64,000 nt of DNA, taken from contig JAJVDF010000002.1 of assembly GCA_022410635.1 (NCBI GenBank), positions 6,484,950-6,548,949 of the forward strand. Reading direction: 5' to 3'. Below the pieces are notes generated by a model. That model did not search any database. It was not told the origin of the DNA and saw only the letters and a list, made by a program, of their open reading frames with translations. This document shows, in pieces, positions 24,701-30,521 of this stretch. Every line of letters starts with the position of its first letter. The stretch's first letter is position 1. Both the position numbers and the translations under genes were made by a program. Origin of the DNA: Tretioscincus oriximinensis. Lineage: Eukaryota; Chordata; Lepidosauria; Squamata; Gymnophthalmidae.

Positions 24701-24857
24701 AGTAGGAGGAGTGCTTCGCCAGATCCCCCCTACAGTAGTGAAACCTCTCATTGTTGCAACAGAAGCAACATCGAACGTTTTAGGTGGCATGAGAAACCAA
24801 ATCAGGCCTGACGTGCGTCAAGAAGAGTCTCAGAAGTGGCGCCTTGGAGAGGACTGA
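606..24857 (+). CDS. ATG2B: ATG2B, C-terminal half (23 exons, spliced)
   Basis: Autophagy-related protein 2B is a rod-shaped bridge-like lipid-transfer protein that moves phospholipid from the ER to the phagophore and works with WIPI proteins and ATG9. Coding exons are 606-778, 944-1094, 2242-2441, 2812-2892, 4067-4173, 4332-4424, 5878-5948, 6296-6372, 6562-6726, 9473-9614, 10203-10402, 11827-12053, 14124-14232, 14941-15135, 15555-15656, 16155-16233, 17796-18000, 19034-19103, 20674-20756, 21427-21548, 21652-21806, 22789-22938 and 24627-24857. All introns are GT-AG and every junction keeps phase. The joined frame gives about 1,061 residues, matching roughly the second half of the 2,078-residue human protein. 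Diagnostic stretches include [78 protein letters not shown] and the end SQKWRLGED. The GABARAP LIR (FCIL) is present; the WIPI-binding YFS reads HFS. ATG2B is preferred over ATG2A by closeness to the human 2B sequence as I remember it. The 5' half lies outside the window. Confidence 0.97.
944..1094 (+). CDS. ATG2B: ATG2B exon: [14 protein letters not shown]...LYHQ
   Basis: 151 nt, acceptor TTTTTCTAG, donor GTAGGA. It ends one base into a Gly codon. The strongly conserved [18 protein letters not shown] block identifies ATG2B. Confidence 0.95.
1800..2190 (+). mobile_element. Old CR1 LINE 3' fragment
   Basis: Degraded CR1 3' end. AGCCTGCAGAAGAAAAG and AGGTGAAATGATGGTTGTC match the C-terminal ORF2/UTR text seen intact at 45.8-46.1 kb. 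It closes with AACTCTATGATTCTGTG, the typical CR1 3' octamer region. It lies in an ATG2B intron. Confidence 0.7.
2242..2441 (+). CDS. ATG2B: ATG2B exon: [11 protein letters not shown]...LETNTK
   Basis: 200 nt, acceptor ATATTTGCAG, donor GTTAGT. It encodes [14 protein letters not shown] and [10 protein letters not shown], close to the human segment, with more divergence in the acidic linker between them. Confidence 0.94.
2812..2892 (+). CDS. ATG2B: ATG2B exon: [11 protein letters not shown]...SWHEQ
   Basis: 81 nt in phase 0 at both ends. Acceptor TTTTACAG, donor GTAGGT. Reads [20 protein letters not shown] then GLSWHEQ. Confidence 0.95.
2893..4066 (+). other. ATG2B intron, mostly unclassified
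   Basis: AT-rich intron. At about 3590-3715 a relic resembles the hammerhead-bearing Penelope end (TCTGAAGATTTGTTTATGAAA, then GTCTTTAAGGTGCTACGAAATC). The rest shows no recognisable element. Confidence 0.5.
4067..4173 (+). CDS. ATG2B: ATG2B exon: [18 protein letters not shown]...
   Basis: 107 nt, acceptor ATTGTAG, donor GTAAGC. Encodes [20 protein letters not shown] then [13 protein letters not shown], with the Arg codon split over the junction. Confidence 0.95.
4332..4424 (+). CDS. ATG2B: ATG2B exon: [16 protein letters not shown]...
   Basis: 93 nt, acceptor TTTTTGGCAG, donor GTAACA. Encodes [20 protein letters not shown] and ALDKSSSTL. Confidence 0.95.
4425..5877 (+). other. ATG2B intron with old Penelope-end palindrome
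   Basis: Around 5228-5255, TTTCAGAGAAATGGCCATG matches the outer end of the Penelope-derived units. At 5431-5475 CATCTGAAGAAGTAGTCGATG is a decayed hammerhead end in the opposite sense, so this looks like an old head-to-head copy. The remainder is unclassified AT-rich DNA. Confidence 0.45.
5878..5948 (+). CDS. ATG2B: ATG2B exon: [14 protein letters not shown]...LQK
   Basis: 71 nt, acceptor TGTTATAG, donor GTAACC. Short exon; the frame continues into DYVQVMDMG of the next exon. Confidence 0.93.
6296..6372 (+). CDS. ATG2B: ATG2B exon: [18 protein letters not shown]...
   Basis: 77 nt, acceptor TTTCTTCAG, donor GTAAGG, ending in phase 0 after SDGER. Confidence 0.94.
6562..6726 (+). CDS. ATG2B: ATG2B exon: [18 protein letters not shown]...
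   Basis: 165 nt, 55 whole codons. Acceptor TGTCCACAG, donor GTAACA. Contains [18 protein letters not shown], then a divergent linker. The following intron is expanded to 2.7 kb by nested transposons. Confidence 0.95.
6916..7214. mobile_element. Tc1-like transposon remnant (MITE)
   Basis: About 299 bp with terminal inverted repeats TAAATTAGAATATCATGG and CCATGATATTCTAATTTA, starting and ending at TA as expected for Tc1/mariner insertion. An inner repeat near 7082 (AAATTAGAATATTGTGAGAA) resembles the inner direct repeats of Tc1 inverted-repeat/direct-repeat ends. No transposase remains, so it is internally deleted. Confidence 0.7.
7308..8189 (-). mobile_element. Penelope-like retroelement, 3' portion
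   Basis: 5'-truncated Penelope-like element on the - strand. It includes the GIY-YIG endonuclease coding end, a 3' UTR and a terminal hammerhead-like motif (7362-7400). The outer end GGAGCTAGCAGCACTTTGAG recurs at 10.7, 27.2 and 52.0 kb. At 8189/8190 the element turns back on itself. Confidence 0.85.
7362..7400 (-). ncRNA. Hammerhead ribozyme-like motif (Penelope end)
   Basis: Read on the - strand: GCAT (stem I), CTGAAGA core, stem II GTAGAC/GTCTAC, GAAA core, minimal stem III AGCT with following T as the cleavage-site base, then ATGC closing stem I. All core residues expected for a hammerhead are present. Penelope-like elements are known to carry hammerheads with very short stem III that act as dimers. 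Activity is inferred, not shown. Confidence 0.65.
7622..8194 (-). pseudogene. Penelope GIY-YIG endonuclease C-terminal fragment
   Basis: 190-codon open frame. It has a Cys motif ([10 protein letters not shown]), then [20 protein letters not shown] with the YIG half of [22 protein letters not shown] with the expected Arg and His, and a C-terminal [12 protein letters not shown]...GLNRDNGF with the usual Glu. The upstream reverse-transcriptase domain is missing; the frame starts at the fold-back junction. Relative to the inverted arm it lacks 14 codons between INEL and GGKP. Not a host gene. Confidence 0.85.
8150..8229. repeat. Perfect 40-bp inverted repeat at Penelope fold-back
   Basis: Left arm 8150-8189 and right arm 8190-8229 are exact reverse complements with no spacer, centred on GTGAGCTCAC. 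The Penelope sequence continues on the + strand to about 8276. Confidence 0.9.
8277..9425 (-). mobile_element. L1 LINE ORF2 3' fragment
   Basis: On the - strand one frame near 8800-8891 reads [20 protein letters not shown], then ALEYWIKI. This is the C-terminal L1 ORF2 pattern CxxxC...H...WxC with the following YW. A further L1-like segment ([17 protein letters not shown]) lies near 9210-9290. Frames are broken. The 3' tail is the T-rich + strand at 8277-8310. It interrupts the Penelope copy and ends just upstream of an ATG2B acceptor. Confidence 0.75.
9473..9614 (+). CDS. ATG2B: ATG2B exon: [20 protein letters not shown]...
   Basis: 142 nt, acceptor TTTGTATTTAAG, donor GTGGGT. Encodes the conserved [20 protein letters not shown] and MEEIETQQ. 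The acceptor lies within about 50 bases of an antisense L1 fragment. Confidence 0.95.
9615..10202 (+). other. ATG2B intron, no recognised element
   Basis: AT-rich; contains a short TG run at 10058-10069. Nothing else recognised. Confidence 0.5.
10203..10402 (+). CDS. ATG2B: ATG2B exon with GABARAP-binding LIR
   Basis: 200 nt, acceptor GTATTCCAG, donor GTAAGA. Encodes [13 protein letters not shown] and then [13 protein letters not shown]. The LIR core FCIL is at 10367-10378, preceded by acidic residues, as in the published ATG2A/B GABARAP-interaction motif. Confidence 0.95.
10682..10795 (-). mobile_element. 88-bp solo Penelope-end insertion with 13-bp TSD
   Basis: Element 10695-10782 carries only the Penelope terminus (AGGAGCTAGCAGCACTTTGA...) with the hammerhead region. 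It is flanked by exact duplications GTATTTCCAATAT at 10682-10694 and 10783-10795. On the - strand the core reads CTGAAAA, so one core G is lost; GAAA and stem II are intact. It is in an ATG2B intron, antisense to the gene. Confidence 0.88.
10796..11826 (+). other. ATG2B intron, mostly unclassified
   Basis: At 11177-11225 a scrambled Penelope-end relic is seen (TCTATGAAAGCTCATATTGC joined to GTCTACTTCTTCTGATGC). The rest is AT-rich with no recognised element. Confidence 0.4.
11827..12053 (+). CDS. ATG2B: ATG2B exon with WIPI-binding region (HFS variant)
   Basis: 227 nt, acceptor ATCATGCAG, donor GTAAGT. Encodes [20 protein letters not shown] then NHFSLPV, and later [20 protein letters not shown]. 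The usual NYFS is NHFS (codons 11887-11898). The last codon is split. Confidence 0.95.
12186..12907 (+). mobile_element. CR1 LINE reverse-transcriptase segment
   Basis: Sense-oriented CR1 ORF2 text: [66 protein letters not shown] and [14 protein letters not shown]. Stops interrupt it. It breaks off after LLFK, where a different sequence is inserted; the CR1 3' UTR resumes at about 13408. Confidence 0.85.
12908..13407. mobile_element. LTR-like insertion inside CR1 (unclassified)
   Basis: About 500 bp unlike CR1. It begins TGACAGAG, has AATAAA-type signals near 13147 and 13241, and ends GTCGCCACA, giving TG...CA ends. The last 60 bases form a hairpin (TGTGGCACCCCTA with TAGGGGTCGCCACA). No target duplication is evident, and the CR1 text missing at the junction implies a deletion. 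It could be a solo LTR or another element; family unknown. Confidence 0.4.
13408..13680 (+). mobile_element. CR1 LINE 3' UTR, continuation
   Basis: TTTCAAGACAGGACTAAACA, GGATGGATGTCTGGATG and the ending TGCTGGACTTGATGGCC match, in reverse complement, the 3' UTR of the large CR1 at 28.98-29.25 kb. Confidence 0.8.
13870..14005 (+). mobile_element. Decayed Penelope end
   Basis: CTGTAGATGTAGATTTGTCT followed by ATGAAAGCTCATGCTGCC, then TCCAGACTAATATGG. The hammerhead-like core is mutated (CTGTAGA). Sense orientation in an ATG2B intron. Confidence 0.5.
14124..14232 (+). CDS. ATG2B: ATG2B exon: [16 protein letters not shown]...
   Basis: 109 nt, acceptor AATTCCCAG, donor GTAAAT. Ser/Pro-rich start, then [17 protein letters not shown]. 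Confidence 0.95.
14233..14940 (+). other. ATG2B intron, no recognised element
   Basis: AT-rich intron; I see no repeat or RNA gene that I can name. Confidence 0.5.
14941..15135 (+). CDS. ATG2B: ATG2B exon: [13 protein letters not shown]...
   Basis: 195 nt, 65 whole codons, acceptor TCTGATAAG, donor GTAAGG. Carries the very conserved [20 protein letters not shown] and [20 protein letters not shown]. Confidence 0.96.
15136..15554 (+). other. ATG2B intron, no recognised element
   Basis: Nothing recognised. The - strand open frame over 15268-15627 overlaps the following ATG2B exon and has no family resemblance. Confidence 0.5.
15555..15656 (+). CDS. ATG2B: ATG2B exon: [18 protein letters not shown]...
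   Basis: 102 nt, 34 codons, acceptor CTTTAATTTAG, donor GTTGGT. Ends [16 protein letters not shown]. Confidence 0.96.
15657..16154 (+). other. ATG2B intron, no recognised element
   Basis: Nothing recognised. Confidence 0.5.
16155..16233 (+). CDS. ATG2B: ATG2B exon: [18 protein letters not shown]...
   Basis: 79 nt, acceptor TGTTTTAG, donor GTAAAT. Encodes [20 protein letters not shown] and MTPDPE, ending one base into a Val codon. Confidence 0.95.
16586..16955 (-). mobile_element. CR1 LINE 3' fragment
   Basis: Starts at the CR1 3' octamer region (ATCATAGAATCCTAGAGTTT on the + strand) and continues through the usual ORF2 end and 3' UTR in reverse complement, for example CCAGACCACTCATCATCC and ACTCTCTTTTGTACTTTC. 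Confidence 0.75.
17090..17190 (+). mobile_element. L2-type 3' tail
   Basis: GGCCACTCTGAGACCTTCGG, then GGTGAAGTATAAATG and a run of AAATAAATAAT: the common 3' end shared by reptile L2 LINEs and L2-tailed SINEs. Confidence 0.6.
17191..17795 (+). other. ATG2B intron, no recognised element
   Basis: AT-rich; nothing recognised. Confidence 0.5.
17796..18000 (+). CDS. ATG2B: ATG2B exon: [16 protein letters not shown]...
   Basis: 205 nt, acceptor TTATTTGCAG, donor GTATTC. A divergent, probably flexible linker bounded by [18 protein letters not shown] and DQPIFFR. Confidence 0.93.
18118..18745 (+). mobile_element. L2-clade LINE fragment
   Basis: Sense-oriented fragments of L2 ORF2: [26 protein letters not shown]-like text, [13 protein letters not shown] and [13 protein letters not shown], ending in GCCCAGAGACTCTTGGGTAT and an A/T-rich tail. 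Frames are broken. It lies in an ATG2B intron. Confidence 0.75.
19034..19103 (+). CDS. ATG2B: ATG2B exon: [19 protein letters not shown]...
   Basis: 70 nt, acceptor TTTTTTTTAG, donor GTTTGT. Highly conserved short exon ending SMDQ. Confidence 0.95.
19185..19560 (-). mobile_element. CR1 LINE 3' fragment
   Basis: Reverse-complement CR1 3' UTR/ORF2 end: CATTGATACATTTGTCCTCC, AATTCTATGGACTGAGAACC, CCTTATCCATCCCATAGC, TTCATAAGGGAGATATTC. Confidence 0.75.
19561..20673 (+). other. ATG2B intron, mostly unclassified
   Basis: At about 20005-20100 a decayed Penelope-end relic is possible (GTCTTGTAGCACAGACTAAC and GCTACAAGTCTG). The rest is AT-rich with no named element. Confidence 0.4.
20674..20756 (+). 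CDS. ATG2B: ATG2B exon: [18 protein letters not shown]...
   Basis: 83 nt, acceptor TCAACTTTTAG, donor GTACGT. Start of the conserved C-terminal ATG2 domain. The Gly codon is split. Confidence 0.95.
20757..21426 (+). other. ATG2B intron, unclassified
   Basis: A decayed GIY-YIG-end-like snippet may lie at 20915-20990 (GAAGCAGCAGAATTGGAATACATCC, i.e. [12 protein letters not shown], then GGGCTGAACAGATACAATGG), matching the 7.7-kb Penelope coding end. Otherwise nothing recognised. Confidence 0.4.
21427..21548 (+). CDS. ATG2B: ATG2B exon: [18 protein letters not shown]...
   Basis: 122 nt, acceptor GCATTACAG, donor GTAAAT. Encodes [20 protein letters not shown] and [17 protein letters not shown]. 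Confidence 0.96.
21652..21806 (+). CDS. ATG2B: ATG2B exon: [19 protein letters not shown]...
   Basis: 155 nt, acceptor TCTTTACAG, donor GTATAT. Includes the near-invariant [20 protein letters not shown] and ends MVQTIQ. Confidence 0.97.
22070..22190 (-). mobile_element. Decayed Penelope end
   Basis: TTCCAAAGAAGTAGCCGTTTT, AGGTTTCGTGAGCAAG and CCTATTTCATCAGATGC match the outer end and hammerhead region of the Penelope-derived repeats, strongly diverged. Confidence 0.4.
22506..22570 (-). mobile_element. CR1 LINE 3' end, short
   Basis: AGAATCAAAGAATCTTAGAG, TTGGAAATGACCTCCAGGGC and GGGTCCAACCCCC are the antisense of the canonical CR1 3' end. Confidence 0.75.
22789..22938 (+). CDS. ATG2B: ATG2B exon: [13 protein letters not shown]...
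   Basis: 150 nt, 50 codons, acceptor GGAAACTCAG, donor GTAAGG. Contains [20 protein letters not shown]. Confidence 0.96.
22999..23335 (-). repeat. tRNA-derived SINE with L2-like tail
   Basis: On the - strand a tRNA-like head with A-box-like TCTAATGGTTAGCAG and B-box-like CAGTTTCGAGGTC is followed by a body shared with 32.1 and 54.1 kb. The tail CAAGCCGCTCTGAGTCCC...GGGTATAAAACC ends in TTCTTCTTC. In an ATG2B intron, antisense. Confidence 0.65.
23461..24470 (-). mobile_element. CR1 LINE, partial reverse transcriptase and 3' UTR
   Basis: The 3' terminus AGAACATAAGAG is at 23461. Moving 5' on the - strand it covers the 3' UTR, the RT active site as FADDTKL (about 23853-23875) and the [11 protein letters not shown]...DKVPHQ region (24105-24170). 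It is internally rearranged and has stops. In the last ATG2B intron, antisense. Confidence 0.85.
24627..24857 (+). CDS. ATG2B: ATG2B terminal coding exon and stop
   Basis: 231 nt, acceptor TTTTTCCAAG. Encodes [40 protein letters not shown] and the C-terminus SQKWRLGED, ending in TGA at 24855-24857. Confidence 0.96.
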   Translation, partial: GITDTAHTIYETAAREHENRGVTGAVGGVLRQIPPTVVKPLIVATEATSNVLGGMRNQIRPDVRQEESQKWRLGED

Positions 24858-25620
24858 TGATTTAAGGATATTCAGTGTGCAGTTTGAGAATTTGGAAGAA
24901 CAAAAGTTTATCCTCATGGCAGCTTTACATGGGATGTTTCCTTTTGGTATGCTTATCTCAGGAACACAAGGGATTGTTTGAAAAAAAATGCTATGAAAGT
25001 CTGAAGTACTCAGCCAAAAATCTCGATACTTGAGCTGTTGACATAAGAGGAAAAACCAAGATCTGTTGGTGAGTGCCAAATGAAATGGCACTTTTTTGTT
25101 GCCAAATCTAAAACATGCTGGTTTTAGAATTAGTACCATTATCTTCCGTGGTACTTTGAACATTGTTGTTGAGGGTTTTGTTTTGTTTTATTCGAACAAA
25201 CTCTTTTTTTCGTACTTGTGAGTCTCCATGTATGTTTAATGGATTCCCTAAGCATTTTTTAAATGTAAATGGTAAGATAATTCTCTTCTCCAACAGGGTA
25301 TGAGACACGAACACTATATACTATAAAAGAAAATGAGGTTTCAATTTTTCTTCTGTCTCTCATGTGACTTCACAATGAAGACAATCGGTCTTTATGCGTG
25401 GTCAGATCATTGTTCTCATATAACTGTGGACATTATTTTGCCTACATGTTTGGTTCCCCCTTTTCTGGAGATTTAAGTAATCTGAATGTTGCAGACATGT
25501 TCTGTTCTGTTGCACTTTAAAAAAAGAATTGGCTTGTATATTGCTTTTTAAAGATAGCTGTTAATAAAATGTACTGTGCATTTTATCCATATGTGGTTTT
25601 AAAACTTATGCACATTAAAG
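24858..25620 (+). other. ATG2B: ATG2B 3' UTR with poly(A) signals
   Basis: Non-coding, repeat-poor sequence after the stop codon. An AATAAA hexamer at 25563-25568 and an ATTAAA at 25614-25619 are likely 3'-end signals. A further AATAAA at about 25987 could give a longer transcript. Confidence 0.65.
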
Positions 25621-27126
25621 GGAGAAAACACTATGACAGCATTGTTAACAAAGTGGATTACAGTGCTCATTTACTCATTTTACCAGGTAGTAAAAAGATC
25701 TACAATGAATGAGTGCTTCCCTNCAAACACTTTCACACAAGCAGCTTTTTCTGTCTGGAAGATGCTATTAGCAAGTGTTGTGGGACAAGAGAAGATCCTT
25801 GTCAAAAGACTGCTGGACTTTATATGTTATTACTTTATGATTCAGTTTAAATGCTATGCAAGTAACATCTTGGCAGTTCATTTTTTTCTTTCAAGCCTTA
25901 TTTAGGCATCAGGAGATTTTTATGTTCATTTGACATTTGACTGTGACTTTAAAAACATAATTGTTCCAAGTCCGATTTCTGTGCACTAATAAAAATCACA
26001 CTCTTATTAAGAGCTTGGAAGTAATAGGTGGTGCTGTAGATTCTTGCTACAAAACTACAGTGACATTGGCTGTGAATCGTCAATAATGTATTTCAACAGT
26101 GTCTTCGTGGTGGTAATGAATTTTAGCTGTCATATTTTAAAGCCATTTTCAAAATACAGTTAAGAAACATGAAATTCCTAAAGCCCTCTGGATAGAAACA
26201 GTACATTTTTTTGTAAAAAATATGCAAGCAGTAGACAGTCTGATGTGGTAAATAGATCAAAGAATTAGCATCAATAAACTAAATAAGCAAACTATCTAAG
26301 AAAAGCTGCATTCTTCTCCAGTCTTTCTAATCCAGTATTAAGACATACCTAGACCTGATGTCCTCTTTCATGCGACAATCAAAGGAACAAAAATTGTCTT
26401 TATCGTATGGTATCCATATGCATCTCTACTCCAACAATACTGGGACTCTCCTGCTTTTTTTCTCTATTCTTCAGATACCCTTGAGAAGCCTTCACAAAAA
26501 GGATCACATGAAATAAGCTATAGTGAAAGGCATTTCCTATTACTTAGGCATCAGGAAAATCTCAGTGTGCAGCTGTGTTACTTCCACTCAAGGTTCTTGG
26601 AATCAAGCCATGTTTATCAAAATATTTGTCTCAAGAATTTACTATTCCAGTGATAGATCACCATATATGTGGAATCTGAATGGAGGCTTATCTCTTTCAC
26701 CAAAGCCTGATGGTACTTCAGGTATGAAACAAGGCAATCATGTCCCTCTGTGTTACCTTTTGCAACCTATAGAGTTTTTCCTCCAGCTTCATGTATCATT
26801 TAATATAATGATCCTCCCTGACATCTAGAAAGTGGGTTTTCAAATACAATTTGCTTCAGAATTCTGTAGGTGGATGGCCTAACTGAGGTTTATTTAGATG
26901 ATGCTATTTCCTTTGAAGTGTAAACTCCGAGGGTTCAAAAATAGCTTCTAAAACACATTTTAAACAAGTAGTAGAGAGACACTGTTTCAATTAATTGAAG
27001 TGCAACCTTCATCCTTTGTATTTGTATTATTTGATCAAATTATTTCCTCCGAGGGGCAGTGTTGGAATGAANTGGAATCTTTCAAATGTTTGCCTGGTAA
27101 GTGCAAATGACATTGCTGTATTGCAC
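25621..27126. other. Intergenic, unclassified
   Basis: No host gene seen. Diverged sequence at 26300-26850 may belong to the Penelope relic that follows, but I cannot align it convincingly. Confidence 0.35.
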
Positions 27127-27224
27127 ATAGGTTTTTAAATTTCAGAGAAATAGCCGTGTTGTCTAATAGAAAGTCCAGCAAAGGAGCTAGCAGCACTTTG
27201 AGACNAACTTGAGAAAAGTGGGTG

Positions 27225-27264
27225 GCAGAAGCTTTCATAGACACATCTACTTCTTCAGATGCAT
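27225..27264 (-). ncRNA. Hammerhead ribozyme-like motif, left arm
   Basis: On the - strand: CTGAAGA, stem II GTAGA/TCTAT with a G-U pair, GAAA, AGCT. Stem I is weakened because the distal strand reads CTGC instead of ATGC. Confidence 0.5.
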
Positions 27265-27298
27265 CTGAAGAAGTAGATGTGTCTACGAAAGCTTATGC
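27261..27298 (+). ncRNA. Hammerhead ribozyme-like motif, right arm
   Basis: GCAT (stem I), CTGAAGA at 27265-27271, stem II GTAGA/TCTAC with a four-base loop, GAAA at 27287-27290, AGCT minimal stem III then T, and ATGC closing stem I. All expected core bases are present. Confidence 0.62.
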
Positions 27299-27399
27299 CA
27301 CCCACTTTTCTCAAGTAAATCTCAAAGTGCTGCTAGCTCCTTTGATAGGTTTTTAAAGTGATTTTTCACTAATTATTACTTGGATATAAGGCCTTGTCA

Positions 27400-27680
27400 C
27401 AACGATAATACTTATGCCTTGGCCAATGTTTTGAAAGACAAGGCTCTATCCTGGTGCCCCTAGTCACTAAGATGGTGTTCTCTTGAATGGACTGTAATTT
27501 CTGTAGGAAGTCAATTGTATTCCTCACATAGCTGAGAGTGCTGATGGCATAGAATATCCATCATAGGACCTTTTCCACATATCCAGAGGCATCAACCAAA
27601 AGGTTTCCAATGCTGGAAACAATGGGTCTTCTCGGCTTGTCTTATTTGCGTATTTTGGTTTATAGATATAAAGTACGTTG
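27400..27680 (-). pseudogene. Penelope-like reverse transcriptase relic
   Basis: On the - strand, broken frames read RPIVSSIGNLLVDASGYVEK and SYVRNTIDFLQKLQSIQENT, then ILVT. This resembles the Penelope RT segment RPIVS...(S/T)DFL...TLDVTSLYT. Stops and frameshifts are frequent. Confidence 0.5.
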
Positions 27681-27767
27681 TCATGATTCCTGGGATATGT
27701 GTACTTGGATCATGTTCCGTTCTTTCATGGGAAACTCCATAAGTAGTATCCATAATTCCTTTCAATA

Positions 27768-27855
27768 TCCCTCTATAGGATCTTTAGNCTATAGGATCTT
27801 TAGGGTTTCAATATCCCTCTAAAGGATCTATTGGATCTTTAGGATCTTTAGGCAN
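27768..27855. repeat. Short tandem repeat, GGATCTTTAG units
   Basis: Imperfect repetition of TATAGGATCTTTAG and TCAATATCCCTCTA units over about 90 bases. Confidence 0.7.
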
Positions 27856-27959
27856 GATTCTACAGCATGTGATTTCAGACATTTGTTTCTTGGCAATTTG
27901 TTCATCATGATCACAATTTCTCTTTTAGTCAGCCTCTTAGATGATAATATTGAAATTGT

Positions 27960-28982
27960 TCTTCAGATTATATATGGCCTCCTGACTGCAGCTGGGATTG
28001 CAAAATAGTTGTATTTTTCATTTTTAAAATTCTGCCTGGACCACTGCCAACCAATTGCATTTTGCCTCTGCAGTTTGTAGAACCAACCTTTTGGCCTTAG
28101 ATTCTGCTGGGAAAGCTGGACTTGAGTAATACCCCTAAAAAACCCAGTTATTCTCATTTAATTGTTAAAGACTGTGTCTCTGGGCATGTAAAAACTTTTT
28201 GTTTTGTTGGTCTCATTTCAGCTTCATATATAAAGTGCTTTTAAACCAAGAGACCAAAGTAGTGGAAGGACTGTTTAAAATCTAGGCATCCTAGATACCT
28301 AAGCATACCCATAGTAGTTATGCAAGTTCAGCTACATCACAGTGGCAAAGTCCTACTACAAGCTAAAATCTAATTCATGGACAAATTCATGGATGCCACA
28401 TGTATCAGATGTATGCCTAGGTCTAGCTTGGAAGTGCAAACAGAATGCCTCTAAATACCAACCACAGGGATTTAAATGCAAGTGAAGGTTTTGTGTGAGA
28501 TTAGATGGACAGTGCAGAATTCCTTATATGTATGTTTGAGCTTTCCAATGCTACAGTGAGGCCAAGAAATGTTGGACAATTTCCCCCTGAAATATGTGAA
28601 CTAAATGGTAACGCCATAAGAGGGCGCTCAGTTACTGTCTCAACTGAAACCTTTCCCAAGTAGTTCTCCAAAGGCCTCTANGCTGTACAAAATAAATCCA
28701 CACTGCATTTTTGGTTTTCTTAAACTTTAGAAATTATTTCTTATTTATATATTGTGCTGCAATGTTCAAACGCAAAGCATTCATCTCTTCTGATGGAAGA
28801 ACCATACAGCACCATTTATACTGTTTTAGGATTCAAAGAAGCAGCCATATTAATCTGGAACAATATTTGAAGCTGGAGAGTCTAAATAACACAACAATAA
28901 ATTGGGATATAATCTGGATTAGCACCCACTGAGGAAAGGGTGTAAGTCTGTATTTAGTGACAGGCATAAGTTCTAATTTTCT
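27960..28982. other. Intergenic, unclassified
   Basis: No gene seen. A possible decayed Penelope end lies at 28830-28960 (ATTCAAAGAAGCAGCCATAT, CACCCACTGAGGAAAGGG). Confidence 0.35.
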
Positions 28983-29357
28983 TAGAACATAAGAACATAA
29001 GAGCCATACTGGATAAGGCCACAGCCCATCACGTCCAGCATTCTGTGTCACACAGAGGCCCAGCAGATGCACCTGGGCAGTCCGAACAGAGGAAAGCAAA
29101 ATATGTACCTGTTCATGACTCCCTGCAAATGGTATCTCAGGAGTCCTGCCTGTTGCTCCATCCCAGAGGAACATCCAGACATCCATCCTAGTATCCATTT
29201 ATACCCTTGGTATCCATAAAGCTGTCTAGTCCTGTCTTGAAACTATCCAAGCTGTTAGCTACCACTACCTCTTCAGGAAGTAAATTCTACAGGCTGATGA
29301 CCCTCTGGGTGAAAAAATACTTTCCTTTGTCTGTTCTCACTTTTCTTCCCATCAGTT

Positions 29358-30062
29358 TCAAGGAGTGCCCTCTGGTCCTAGTGTTGTGTGATAGAGAAAA
29401 CATTTTTCTCTGTTCACCCTGTCCATCCCATGCATGATTTTGTACACTTCAATCAGATCACCTCTCAAACGCCGCCTTTTGAGGCTGAAGAGGCCCAAAC
29501 GTTGCAGCCTTGCTTCGTAAGGGAGATGCTCCAGACCCTTGATCATTTTTGTTGCCCTTTTCTGCACCTTCTCCAGTTCCAAAACGTCCCTCTTGAGATG
29601 TGGTGACCAGAATTGAACACAGTATTCCAAATGTGGCCTCACCACAGATTTATAAAGGGGCAAAACAACATTTGCTGACTTGTTTTCCATTCCTTTCCTA
29701 ATTATCCCCAACATGGGATTTGCCTTTTTTGCTGCTGCTGCACACTGGGTTGACATTTTCATTGAATTGTCCACTAACACNCCAAGATCCTTTTCTTGCT
29801 CGGTCACAGAAAGCTTGGTTCCCATCAGGTGGTAGGAGTAGTTGGGATTCTTTGCCCCAATGTGCATGATCTTGCACTTGCTTAAATTGAAGTGCATTTG
29901 CCACTTAGATGTCCACTCACCCAATTTCAATAGATCACTCTGGAGTGCCTTACAATCATTTTCAGTTTTCACTACCCTGAACAGTTTAGTGCCGTCAGCA
30001 AACTTGGCTACTTCACTATTCACCTCGGCATCCAGATCATTTATAAATATATTGAAAAGCAA
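29358..30062 (-). pseudogene. CR1 ORF2 RT, C-terminal segment
   Basis: 234 codons in the same frame as 30159-30521, separated by a stop. The catalytic motif reads FADG, so the second Asp is lost. The thumb and C-terminal region ([20 protein letters not shown]) is otherwise well kept. Confidence 0.85.
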
Positions 30063-30158
30063 AGGTCCCAGTACAGATCCCTGGGGTACCCCACTTCTTA
30101 CCTCTTTCCTCTCAGAGAACTGTCCATTTAATACTACCCTTTGTTTTCTATCTTTTAG

Positions 30159-30521
30159 TCAGTTTCCAGTCCAGGACAAAGTCTGTCCTCTTATACAATG
30201 AGTATGGAGCTTTTTTAGAAGCCTTTGATAAGGGACTTTATCAAAAGCTCTCTGAAAATCTAGATAGACAATATCAACTGGATCTCCTTTATCTACACTC
30301 TCAAAGAATTCTAGCAAGTTAGTAAGGCATGATTTACCTTTGCAGAAGCCATGTTGAGTTTCATTCAGCAATGCGTGCTTCTCCATTTGTTTAGTAATTT
30401 TGTCCTTAATTATGGTTTCTAACACTTTACCTGAAATTGATGTTAAACTGACGGGTCTATAATTTCCGGGATCACCCCGGGATCCTTTTTTGAAGATTGG
30501 TGTTACATTAGCTACCTCCAA
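30159..30521 (-). pseudogene. CR1 ORF2 RT, middle segment
   Basis: 120 codons of RT fingers/palm: [40 protein letters not shown] and the catalytic DFQRAFDKVP (first Asp). It ends in a stop after SWTGN. Confidence 0.85.

Larger units (their letters stand above)
27127..27357. mobile_element. Palindromic Penelope-end insertion with 13-bp TSD
   Basis: Element 27140-27344 is two Penelope termini head to head, centred near 27261, with arms of about 122 and 83 bases. It is flanked by exact duplications ATAGGTTTTTAAA at 27127-27139 and 27345-27357. Each arm carries a hammerhead-like core. The left arm extends further, to TTTCAGAGAAATAGCCGTG. Confidence 0.9.

Noticed and set aside
27768..27855. Direct repeats resembling a CRISPR array
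   Set aside because: Units are adjacent without spacers in vertebrate DNA; a simple tandem repeat.
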